Shown one piece after another: positions 54,061 through 64,000 of a stretch of 64,000 bases of DNA. The position numbers and the translations under genes are program-made. Below the pieces are notes generated by a model that saw only the letters and a list, made by a program, of their open reading frames with translations, did no database searches and was not told the origin of the DNA. How positions within the stretch are numbered: position 1 is the stretch's first letter; each line of letters starts with the position of its first letter. The DNA is from Halobellus sp. Atlit-31R. GTDB lineage: Archaea > Halobacteriota > Halobacteria > Halobacteriales > Haloferacaceae. The DNA is taken from assembly GCA_003665935.1 (NCBI GenBank), contig QPLR01000003.1, positions 310,001 through 374,000 on the forward strand, given 5' to 3'.

Positions 54061-55086
54061 TCAGCAGACGACCCGCTCGACGTCCAGCGCCGTCGCCCGC
54101 CGAACCACCGCGTCGACCGGATCCGCGACGGCCGAGAGGTTGTCCGAGTCGCCGTCGAGCACCAGCAGCGCGGCCCGCCGACCCGGTTCGACGACGCCGC
54201 AGTCGAGGCCGACGGCCTCGGCTCCCGCGGTCGTCGCCATCCGAAGCACTGCCTGCGAGGACAGATCGAACGTCTTCGCGGTGTACTCCATCTCGCGGAA
54301 CATCGACGGCGCGTTCAACATCACGTTGTCCGTACCGAGCGCCACGTCGGTGTACTCGAGCAGGGTCTCGATCGACGGCCGACCGACTCCGAGGACGCGG
54401 TTCGCGCGGGGACAGACCGCGATCGGGACCTCCTGGTCGGCGACCCGCTCGAGGTGGTCGGCCTCGGCGTGGACCATATGCACCAGCAGGTCCGGATCGA
54501 GATCCAGCGCCGGATGGATGTCGGTCGCGTCCGGCTCGCCGGCGTGGATGGCGAACGGGACCCCGCGCTCTCGGGTGGCCGCGCGCCGGGCGGCGAAGTC
54601 CTCGTCGGTCGCGCCACTGGCACCGAACCCGTCGGCCACGTCTAGAACCGCCGGGTCGTCGCTCCCGAAGATGAAGGCCTCGATCCCGAGGCCGTCGACG
54701 GCCTCGCGCAGCGTCCGGGCACCGTCGACGCCGAACTCGCGGAAGTCGAGGAACGCCGCCGTTCCGGTCCGCTGCATAAATCGGAGCGTGCGGTGCATCT
54801 CCTCGATCTGCGTCTCCCGGTCGGCCGCCGCCAGCCGCCGGTGCTTCAGGCTGTCGGGCGGCACCACCGCCGTTTCGAGGCCGAGTCCGACAGCTGCCTC
54901 TTTCGCCACCGAGTCACCGACGTGGGTGTGCGCGTTCACGAACGCCGGCAGGACGATACGGTTCGAGTCGCTCTCGCGCTCGGTCGTCTCCTCGACGGCC
55001 GTGATACGGCCCTCGTCCACGACGACTCGGCCGCGGATCGGCTCGAACGACCGCCCGGCGAGGATGGTTCCCTCGATTTCCTCCAT
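54061..55086 (-). CDS. Amidohydrolase family protein
   Basis: 341-residue metal-dependent hydrolase of the amidohydrolase superfamily (close to cytosine deaminase/chlorohydrolase types). Metal-binding His pair in NAHTHVGDS (about residues 53/55), His in FAIHAGE and VHMVHAE, and catalytic Asp in ALGTDNVML. N- and C-terminal beta-sandwich strands (GTILAGRSFEPIRGRVVV; AALLVLDGDSDNL) complete the fold. The substrate is unknown. A TATA-like ACATATAGC (minus strand) lies 21-29 bp before the ATG. Confidence 0.9.
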   Translation of the reverse strand: MEEIEGTILAGRSFEPIRGRVVVDEGRITAVEETTERESDSNRIVLPAFVNAHTHVGDSVAKEAAVGLGLETAVVPPDSLKHRRLAAADRETQIEEMHRTLRFMQRTGTAAFLDFREFGVDGARTLREAVDGLGIEAFIFGSDDPAVLDVADGFGASGATDEDFAARRAATRERGVPFAIHAGEPDATDIHPALDLDPDLLVHMVHAEADHLERVADQEVPIAVCPRANRVLGVGRPSIETLLEYTDVALGTDNVMLNAPSMFREMEYTAKTFDLSSQAVLRMATTAGAEAVGLDCGVVEPGRRAALLVLDGDSDNLSAVADPVDAVVRRATALDVERVVC

Positions 55087-55232
55087 ACGAGTACGAGGGC
55101 AGCAGGGCTATATGTGTCTCGTGGCGCTGACCGGCATCGCGCCGACTGTAGGCGTTCCCGTTTCGCTCCACGGGACGTCGCTGTCTCGTCGGCGTCGAGT
55201 CCGTGAGAGCGGTCGCGACAGTGAGAGAGGCG

Positions 55233-55829
55233 TCAGGGCTCGTCCGGCGAGAGACGCCGCTCGATCGCCGCCAACAGATCGTCCGGACGTTCGTCGGCCG
55301 GAAACGACCGGTCAGTGTCGTCAGCGAGCCGGAGCCGGAGGGTCCCCTCGACGTACTCGACTCCGTCGAGCTCCGCGTACGAGAGCGTCTCCGGACTCGT
55401 TCCGAGCGACCAGTTGGTGTTGAGGAGGTTCACTCTGGCGTCGTCGTGGATCGTCACTCCCGTCTCGCCGACGCTCACTGCGGTGACGTCGTACCGCTTC
55501 GCGACGTCGGTGCCGAGGATGGATCCGTCGCGGGCGGTCACGGCGTACACCGACGTCTCGGCCGTGTCGCCGGCGTCCGCGACGGCCCGGCGGAGCTGGC
55601 GGGTGCCGTCGGCGAGGGCGTCCGGGGCCCCGGAGACGACGGCGCGCAGGCCGAAGCCGGCCAGCGCCAGTCCGCCGAGCAGCAGCCCCGTGCCGAGATA
55701 GGGCTGATCGCTCACGAGCAGGAAGTTCCCCCCGATGAAAAGCGCCATCACCACCACCCACGGCCACTGAATGCCGGCAGTCCACACCGGCGAGAGCGTT
55801 CCGACGGAAATCGAGCCAGACTCAGCCAT
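55233..55829 (-). CDS. Membrane protein with C-terminal PH-like domain, unknown function
   Basis: 198 residues. Two closely spaced membrane helices (IQWPWVVVMALFIGGNFLLV; YLGTGLLLGGLALAGFGLRA) are followed by a soluble domain (VTAVSVGETGVTIHDDARVN; LSYAELDGVEYVEGTLRLRL; ADERPDDLLAAIERRL) whose pattern resembles bacterial PH-like domains. That is a guess from pattern only. Start MAESGSISVG is preferred over an ATG five codons upstream. Confidence 0.7.
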   Translation of the reverse strand: MAESGSISVGTLSPVWTAGIQWPWVVVMALFIGGNFLLVSDQPYLGTGLLLGGLALAGFGLRAVVSGAPDALADGTRQLRRAVADAGDTAETSVYAVTARDGSILGTDVAKRYDVTAVSVGETGVTIHDDARVNLLNTNWSLGTSPETLSYAELDGVEYVEGTLRLRLADDTDRSFPADERPDDLLAAIERRLSPDEP

Positions 55830-55973
55830 CGCGGCCCCTCCCACATCTCGAACGACGCGCGTCGACTATCACGGCACGGTCTTCGACCGTGGTGTACTTC
55901 GGTGTTGCTTTCGCGGCGGAGAGGCTGCTATCGCAGACGCAAACTACAACTCCCCCGGCCGCACTTCCCCTGT

Positions 55974-58764
<2,791 letters not shown>

Positions 58765-59133
58765 ATGACTGACGACGTCGACGTGGACTTCGGCGACGAC
58801 GGACTCGTCCCCGCGGTCGCCCAAGACGCCGACTCGGGTGAGGTGTTGATGCTGGCGTACGTCTCACCGGCGGCGCTGGAACGGACTCGCGAGACGGGAC
58901 GTGCCCACTACTACTCCCGCAGTCGCGACGAACTCTGGGAGAAGGGCGCGACGAGCGGTCACACGCAGGCGATCCGGGAGATCCGCGTCGACTGCGACGC
59001 CGACACCCTGCTGTATCTGGTCGACCAGACCGGCGGCGCGTGTCACACGGGTCACCGGTCGTGTTTCTATCGGACGATCGACGGCGAGAACGTCGGCGAA
59101 CGAGTCTTCGATCCCGACGCAGTGTACGAGTGA
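58765..59133 (+). CDS. hisI: Phosphoribosyl-AMP cyclohydrolase
   Basis: Third step of histidine synthesis: opens the purine ring of phosphoribosyl-AMP, using zinc. 122 residues, the stand-alone archaeal form without the HisE domain. Metal-binding Asp residues in [14 protein letters not shown] and zinc cysteines in [14 protein letters not shown] are present. Start [14 protein letters not shown]. hisA lies about 3.1 kb downstream, so his genes are scattered. The IS605 copy is immediately upstream. Confidence 0.95.
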   Translation: MTDDVDVDFGDDGLVPAVAQDADSGEVLMLAYVSPAALERTRETGRAHYYSRSRDELWEKGATSGHTQAIREIRVDCDADTLLYLVDQTGGACHTGHRSCFYRTIDGENVGERVFDPDAVYE

Positions 59134-59139
59134 GGAGAG

Positions 59140-60333
59140 ATGTCCGAACCGGAACCGACGGCGAACGACGCTGAGACGAACGCCGAGGCGGACGCGCTGG
59201 TCGCCGAGGCGGAAGCACGGATCGAAGCACTCCGAGCGGCCCGAGAGCGACAGGACACGGTCGAGTCCCGCATCGACGACACCGGCGAGGAGGCCGTCGT
59301 CGACGCCGCGGACGCCTACCGGAAGGCGCTCCGCCTGCTCGACAACTACGAGGAGTCCGCAAGCGGGACGGGCGACTTCCAAGCGTACGTCGAGTTCCAG
59401 GACCGCTTCCTCGGACTCGTCGAGGAGCTCCCGGCGTCGGTGCCGGCGCACGACGCCTTCGAGGCCGCCGCCGAACGGATGGACCGACGCCGGCTCAGCG
59501 AGGACCACTTCGAGAGCGCACGCGAGGATCTCGAACCCGCCGCGGAGTACGTCGATCTCCTCGACCGGCGCGAGGACGCCAAAGAGGCGCTCTCGAAGGC
59601 GCGTCGGGACGCGAAGCTCCGTCGCCGCGACCTCGACGAGGAGATCGAGTCGCGGGCGGAGACACTCGCCTTCGCCGACGTCGACCTCGACGCACCGGTA
59701 GAGACGCTGCGCGACCCGATCGAGGCGTACAACGACGCCGCCACGGCCGACTTCGAGTCGTTCTACGAGTCGGCACCGATGAGCGCCGTCGTTGCGTTTC
59801 TCGAACGCGCGGAGTCGTTCCCGCTCGTCGAGTACCGGTCGCCGCCGCGCGACCTCCGGGAGTTCGTCGCCGACAGCCCCGACGCCGCAGAGCCGATCCC
59901 GACGCTCTTAGACTACGCCGAGTACTCGGGGTCGAAACTGGACCACTACGCCGCGGACCCCGCGGCGCTCCAGACGAGCGTCGCCGTCCACCGGACCTAC
60001 CTCGAACGGCTCTCCGCCGATCCGCTAACGGTGCCGCTGCCCCCGCCCTCCGCGGGGACACTCCGGCGATTCGCCGGCGAGGCGATCTCGCTTCTCGGTC
60101 GGTTCGCGGCCGAGGAGACGATCGCACAGTTGCGGGCGGTGCGGGATCTGACCCGCCGCGACGACTACGAGACACTTCGGCTCGTCGCGCGCGCCCACGA
60201 AGAACTCGACGAAGCCGAGCGCGAGCGCCTCCAGTCCGGGGCCGCAGCGGCCGAACTGGAGCGTCTCCGCGACGCTCGCGACCGACTGGCAACCGCGCTG
60301 AGCGACGCCGAGAGCGGCAGGCGCGGGGACTGA
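59140..60333 (+). CDS. Haloarchaeal coiled-coil hypothetical protein (DUF7118-like)
   Basis: 397-residue, strongly acidic, helical soluble protein with long heptad-like stretches (residues ~15-50, 135-190 and 340-390; e.g. ALVAEAEARIEALRAARERQ, DRREDAKEALSKARRDAKLR). No catalytic motif or signal peptide. I recall a conserved haloarchaeal family (possibly DUF7118), tentative. It follows hisI by six bases and overlaps the next gene by one, so the three are probably one operon. Confidence 0.75.
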   Translation: MSEPEPTANDAETNAEADALVAEAEARIEALRAARERQDTVESRIDDTGEEAVVDAADAYRKALRLLDNYEESASGTGDFQAYVEFQDRFLGLVEELPASVPAHDAFEAAAERMDRRRLSEDHFESAREDLEPAAEYVDLLDRREDAKEALSKARRDAKLRRRDLDEEIESRAETLAFADVDLDAPVETLRDPIEAYNDAATADFESFYESAPMSAVVAFLERAESFPLVEYRSPPRDLREFVADSPDAAEPIPTLLDYAEYSGSKLDHYAADPAALQTSVAVHRTYLERLSADPLTVPLPPPSAGTLRRFAGEAISLLGRFAAEETIAQLRAVRDLTRRDDYETLRLVARAHEELDEAERERLQSGAAAAELERLRDARDRLATALSDAESGRRGD

Positions 60334-60662
60334 TGGTCGTCGTGTCGGCGGTCGCATTCGCGGTCGGGGCGGTCAGCCTGTACTACGGCGCGCAGGCGCT
60401 CCGAACGCGACGCGCGATCCGCCGACTCGACGCCGGCGGCGGCGAACAGTTCGATACCGAGCCGGGGCGGCGACTCGGGCACCCGACAGATTGGCTCGAT
60501 CCGCCGGACGAGCGAGGGGCTGGCGAGGAGACAGCTACTGAGTCGGCAGCGGAGCCGACGGAGGGGACGACGGCCCGACGGGACGACGTCGCCTTCGAGC
60601 GCGGGTTCGTCCTCCTCGTTCTGGGGGTCGTCTGTATCCTGTTCGGCGTCTTCGCGCTGTGA
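60333..60662 (+). CDS. Small two-helix membrane protein, unknown function
   Basis: 109 residues. A helix at each end (VVVSAVAFAVGAVSLYYGAQ; GFVLLVLGVVCILFGVFAL) joined by a charged loop (~residues 25-85) that should face one side of the membrane. Its ATG shares one base with the stop of the coiled-coil gene (TGATG), so they are coupled and may form a membrane-bound complex. No family recognised. Confidence 0.7.
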   Translation: MVVVSAVAFAVGAVSLYYGAQALRTRRAIRRLDAGGGEQFDTEPGRRLGHPTDWLDPPDERGAGEETATESAAEPTEGTTARRDDVAFERGFVLLVLGVVCILFGVFAL

Positions 60663-60707
60663 GCCGCCGGCGGACGGACCGCCCCCTCTCGTCGCCGTCT
60701 CCGGCCG

Positions 60708-62075
60708 TCAGTCCAGGCTCGCGAGCGCAGCCCGGAGCGCGCCGGCCGCGCCCTCGGCGAGGGTGCGGGCGCGGGAGTCAGAGCGCGCCTCCGCGTAGAC
60801 GCGCACCTTCGGTTCGGTGCCCGAGGGACGGACGAGCACCCAGGCGTCGCCGTAGTCGAGCCGGTAGCCGTCGATCGTGTTCGGGTCGGCGTCCGCGCGC
60901 TCGGCGAACGCCTCGGCAGCATCCAACATCGCGTCGAGTTCCGCCTCCGTCTCGTATTCGAGGTTGATCCGGACGTTCTCGTAGTCGGTGTACGGCGCGA
61001 TGATCTCCGAGACCGGGCGCTCGGCGACGAGTTCGAGGAACTTCGCGCCGACGTACGCGCCGTCGCGGACCAGGCGGTACTCGGGGTAGAAGATCCCGCC
61101 GTTGCCCTCGCCGGCGATGGGGACGTGTTCGCCGGCGGCGTGGAGTTCCCGAATGCGGGTGATGATGTTGGTCGAGCCGATCGGCGTCAGTTCGAGCTCC
61201 GCGCCGGCCCGATCACAGACGTCTACGAGCCGCTGAGAGACGTTGACGGCCGCAACCGTGGCGTCGCCCGGTTCCAGTGCGGCCGCCGCGAGCGCCGCGA
61301 GGGAGGCTTCGCCGGCGACGAACGCGCCCGTCTCGTCGACGAAGACCGCTCGGTCGGCGTCGCCGTCGTGAGCGATCCCGACGTCGGCGTCGGCCGCCCG
61401 CACGAGCGATGTGAGGTCGTTCAAGTTCGCTTCCACCGGCTCCGACTCGCGGCCGGGGAAGTGGCCGTCGGGGTTGCCGTTGACCGTGACGACCTCGCAG
61501 CCGAGTTCGCGGAAGAACTCGGGGCTGGTCAGCGCGCCCGCGCCGTGGCCGGGATCGAGCGCGACGGTGAGGTCGGCGTCGGCGATCGTCTCGCGGTCGA
61601 CGGAGTCGAGCAGGTCGGCGACGTACTCGCGGTTGGCCGCGGTGACCTGCCGAGAGTCGCCGACGGCGTCCCAGGCCGCCGTCGCGAACTCCTCACCGAG
61701 GACGTGGCTCTCGATCCGTTCGAGGTCGTCGACGCTCAGTTCGACGCCGTCGGCACCGACGAGTTTGATACCGTTGTACTCCGGCGGATTGTGCGACGCC
61801 GTGATCACGATACCGGGTCGCCCGTTCTCGCCGGCGTAGCGGACGGCGCTCGGCGTCGGCGTCGGTCCGAGTCGATCGACGTCGACGCCGACGCTCTCGA
61901 GGCCGCTGACTGCTGCGTTCGCGAGCATCTCGCCCGTGGTTCGGGTGTCGCGTGCGACGACGGCCCGGTCCGTGCCCCACACTGTCCCCGCGGCCTTCGC
62001 GACGCGGAGGACGAACTCGGGTGTCAGCCCGTCGCCGACGACTCCCCGAGTGCCGCTCGAACCGAACAGTTTCAT
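60708..62075 (-). CDS. glmM: Phosphoglucosamine mutase / phosphohexomutase
   Basis: Converts glucosamine-6-phosphate to glucosamine-1-phosphate on the way to UDP-GlcNAc and surface glycans; archaeal members may also act on mannose or glucose phosphates. 455 residues. Active-site phosphoserine in TASHNPPEYNG, metal-binding DGDADRA, sugar-binding GEGNGGIFYPE and phosphate-binding RPSGTEPKVRVY. Start MKLFGSSGTRGVVG is the family N terminus. Divergent from hisA. Confidence 0.93.
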   Translation of the reverse strand: MKLFGSSGTRGVVGDGLTPEFVLRVAKAAGTVWGTDRAVVARDTRTTGEMLANAAVSGLESVGVDVDRLGPTPTPSAVRYAGENGRPGIVITASHNPPEYNGIKLVGADGVELSVDDLERIESHVLGEEFATAAWDAVGDSRQVTAANREYVADLLDSVDRETIADADLTVALDPGHGAGALTSPEFFRELGCEVVTVNGNPDGHFPGRESEPVEANLNDLTSLVRAADADVGIAHDGDADRAVFVDETGAFVAGEASLAALAAAALEPGDATVAAVNVSQRLVDVCDRAGAELELTPIGSTNIITRIRELHAAGEHVPIAGEGNGGIFYPEYRLVRDGAYVGAKFLELVAERPVSEIIAPYTDYENVRINLEYETEAELDAMLDAAEAFAERADADPNTIDGYRLDYGDAWVLVRPSGTEPKVRVYAEARSDSRARTLAEGAAGALRAALASLD

Positions 62076-62229
62076 TACGTTTCCATCCTCAGCGCGCCGT
62101 AAAAGCGGTTGCGAAGGAGCGCCCGAGCGATCGGAGCGCCGGGTCGGGACCGCCCGTCCGAGTCGCCGTCGCGAGAGCACCCCGCCACGCTCCGGTGACT
62201 TTAGGCCGTCTCCCCGCTCACGGTGGGCC

Positions 62230-62955
62230 GTGAGCGATCCATTCCCCACTTTCGAGGTCGTCCCCGCGGTCGATATGCAGGACGGCGAGGTCGTCCAGCT
62301 CGTACAGGGCGAACGCGGTACCGAGAAGCGTTACGGCGATCCGGTGGCGGCCGCGAACCGCTGGGTCGAGGCGGGCGCGGAGACGCTTCACCTCGTCGAT
62401 CTCGACGGCGCGTTCGAGGGCGAACGGCAGAACGCCGACGCGGTCGGGGCCGTCGTCGACGCCGTCGACGTGCCGGTCCAACTCGGCGGCGGGATCCGGA
62501 CCGCGGCGGACGCGACGGATCTGCTCGACCGCGGCGTCGAGCGCGTCATCCTCGGCACGGCGGCCGTCGAAGAGCCCGACCTCGTCGAGGAGATCGCCGC
62601 GTCGTATCCGGGGCGCGTGATGGTCAGTCTCGACGCGAGAGACGGCGAGGTCGTCGTCTCGGGCTGGACCGAGGGGACCGGCCTCGACCCCGCCGAGGCC
62701 GCGGCGCGCTACGAAGCGCTCGGCGCGGGGGCGATCCTCTTCACCGACGTCGACGTCGAGGGTCAACACGAGGGCGTGCAGGCGGGCGTGACCCGCCGGG
62801 TCGTCGACGCGGTCGACGTTCCGGTGGTCGCCTCGGGTGGGGTCGCGTCGCTCGACGACGTGCGAACGCTGAGAGACGCCGGGGCGGCGGCGGTCGTCGT
62901 CGGGACCGCGCTCTACGAGGGGACGTTCACGCTCGCCGACGCGATGGGCGTGTGA
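62230..62955 (+). CDS. hisA: ProFAR isomerase HisA (phosphoribosylformimino-AICAR-P isomerase)
   Basis: Amadori isomerase of histidine synthesis, a beta/alpha barrel of 241 residues. Catalytic Asp in PAVDMQDGEVVQLVQG and the second acid in FTDVDVEGQHEG; phosphate-binding loops VQLGGGIRTAAD and ASGGVASLDDV. It starts with GTG at 62230, which gives the normal N terminus (SDPFPTFEVVPAVD). Confidence 0.95.
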   Translation: MSDPFPTFEVVPAVDMQDGEVVQLVQGERGTEKRYGDPVAAANRWVEAGAETLHLVDLDGAFEGERQNADAVGAVVDAVDVPVQLGGGIRTAADATDLLDRGVERVILGTAAVEEPDLVEEIAASYPGRVMVSLDARDGEVVVSGWTEGTGLDPAEAAARYEALGAGAILFTDVDVEGQHEGVQAGVTRRVVDAVDVPVVASGGVASLDDVRTLRDAGAAAVVVGTALYEGTFTLADAMGV

Positions 62956-63045
62956 GCTGAGCCGGGCGCGAACGGCCCGATCGGACCCGAGCAGCCCCGA
63001 ACGGCGGGAAACGGCCGACTGTCGAAAAACGAGACCGCCGACGTC

Positions 63046-64000
63046 TCAGTCCCGCTGCTGGCGGATCTTCTCGCGGCCGGGCGCGATCAGATCGTTCAGA
63101 TACGTCGTCAGCGCGCCTTTCGCGTCCGCGGGGTGGAGTTCGCCGGATTCGAGGTCGTCTTCGAGAGCCTGGTAGGTGTCGTAGCGCAGGTCGCCGCCGT
63201 ACTGCTCTGGGCGTTCGACGACGACGTCGCCGAACCGCGGGAAGACGTGGTACTCGAAGATCTGGAGCACGGGGTTCTCCCGCTCTTCGCCCTCGTCGGT
63301 CGGCTCGGGGTCGGCCGTCGGCGGGCAGTAGGCCTTGTTGATCTTCGCTTCGACGTCCGATTCGGAATCCTCCATCGAGATGGAGACGCCGGAGGACGTC
63401 GACATCTTGCCGATGCCGGTGGTGAGATCGGCGATCAGCGGCGTGTGGAGACAGGTCGGCGAGTCGGCGTCGATGCTCGGCAGCGTGTCGCGGGCGAGCA
63501 TGTGCACCTTGCGCTGCTCCATCCCGCCGATCGCGAGGTCGACGTCGAGGTAGACGATGTCGAGCGCCTGCATCAGCGGGTAGACCGCCTGCGCGACGGT
63601 CGCGGTGTCGCCGCTCTGGATCTCGGCCATCGCGCGCTCGGCCCGCGAGAGCGACGTCTCCAGTTCGAGCGCGTGCAGATCGAGGACGTACTCCTCGTCG
63701 AGTTGGAACTCTGAGCCGAGGACGAACTCCGTCTGGGACTCCTCGAGCCCGTAGGCGACGAACTGCTCCTGCATCCGGGTGGCGGTCTCGCGGATCTCGT
63801 CGAACGTCCCCTTGTCGTTGAGGTAGGCGTGGACGTCGGCCAAGAGCACGACTACCTCGAAGCCCGCCTCCTGGAGTTCGATGAGCTTGTTCGCCGTCAG
63901 CATATGGCCGATGTGGAGGACGCCGGAGGGCTCGTAGCCGACGTACGCCCGCTTTCCGTCGGGAGACTCGGCTAGCGCGCGCACTTCGTCCTCTGTGACC
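63046..64000 (-). CDS. tyrS: Tyrosine--tRNA ligase (5' end cut by window)
   Basis: Charges tRNA-Tyr. The frame is open through the right edge, so the start lies beyond 64000; a GTG at 63984 is internal (VTEDEVRALAE precedes it). Class I signatures: HIGHM in GVLHIGHMLTANK and KMSTS in GIGKMSTSSGV. Substrate-pocket residues in YVGYEPSG and the Gln/Asp-rich block AVYPLMQALDIVYLDVDLAIGG are as in archaeal enzymes. Archaeal TyrRS is compact and lacks the bacterial S4 tail, as here. Confidence 0.95.
   Translation of the reverse strand, partial: VTEDEVRALAESPDGKRAYVGYEPSGVLHIGHMLTANKLIELQEAGFEVVVLLADVHAYLNDKGTFDEIRETATRMQEQFVAYGLEESQTEFVLGSEFQLDEEYVLDLHALELETSLSRAERAMAEIQSGDTATVAQAVYPLMQALDIVYLDVDLAIGGMEQRKVHMLARDTLPSIDADSPTCLHTPLIADLTTGIGKMSTSSGVSISMEDSESDVEAKINKAYCPPTADPEPTDEGEERENPVLQIFEYHVFPRFGDVVVERPEQYGGDLRYDTYQALEDDLESGELHPADAKGALTTYLNDLIAPGREKIRQQRD

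Overview
The window is a GC-rich (roughly two-thirds G+C), gene-dense piece of a haloarchaeal chromosome (class Halobacteria). The evidence is the very acidic proteome, archaeal information-processing genes (RadA, NMD3, L39e/L31e/L18Ae-type ribosomal proteins, aIF6, prefoldin alpha, SRP54/FtsY), TATA boxes 22-32 bp before start codons (leaderless transcripts), a halo-type 2Fe-2S ferredoxin, Tat-dependent lipoproteins and IS200/IS605 elements of haloarchaeal type. I cannot name the genus. Both ends cut genes: an XPD/DinG-type helicase on the left and tyrosyl-tRNA synthetase on the right.

Layout. 1-8.2 kb: helicase, a 28-residue membrane peptide, nmd3, htpX-pspAB (membrane stress), two Tat lipoproteins and radA. 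8.3-10.8 kb: iron-sulfur assembly genes iscU and sufS with an exported SCP2-like protein between them. 11-15.3 kb: a four-PAS histidine kinase, DUF424 and TPR proteins, and UspA. 15.3-23.3 kb: an acetate-use locus (two-gene sodium symporter, acs, a Bat-type HTH-10 regulator, a second acs). 23.4-26.1 kb: thpR, an EamA exporter and a decayed tnpB. 26.3-31.7 kb: translation and protein-targeting genes rpl39e-rpl31e-eif6, rpl18a-pfdA-ftsY, a LysE exporter and srp54. 31.8-35.2 kb: a split MgtE-type transporter, a nucleoside-recognition membrane protein and the UPF0201/UPF0200 pair. 35.3-40.4 kb: tRNA-Arg(TCT), mdh, a lipoprotein, a CBS protein and uvrC. 40.5-46.7 kb: an ABC exporter, a Tat protein with a Glu/Lys/Asp repeat tail, and NAD-dependent DNA ligase. 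46.8-53.4 kb: methionine biosynthesis (metY-metX, an AhpD-like protein, a second metY) and a PiT phosphate transporter. 53.5-64 kb: ferredoxin, an amidohydrolase, a prepilin peptidase with an IS605 copy at its stop codon, hisI, glmM, hisA and tyrS.

Most unusual structure. (a) Both TnpB-type genes lack the central block that should carry the RuvC-I aspartate. (b) The tnpA of the IS605 copy carries a 51-bp in-frame insertion made of two perfect hairpins, and the same two-hairpin layout lies beside the other tnpB remnant. (c) Short tandem or direct repeats with unrelated units sit just past stop codons at several gene ends. In two of them (the DUF424 gene and thpR) the repeated unit contains the gene's own final codons and stop. 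(d) One exported protein ends in a long charged repeat that creates a strong polypyrimidine/polypurine strand bias.

Family names come from recognising motifs and remembered family sequences. No database search was run.
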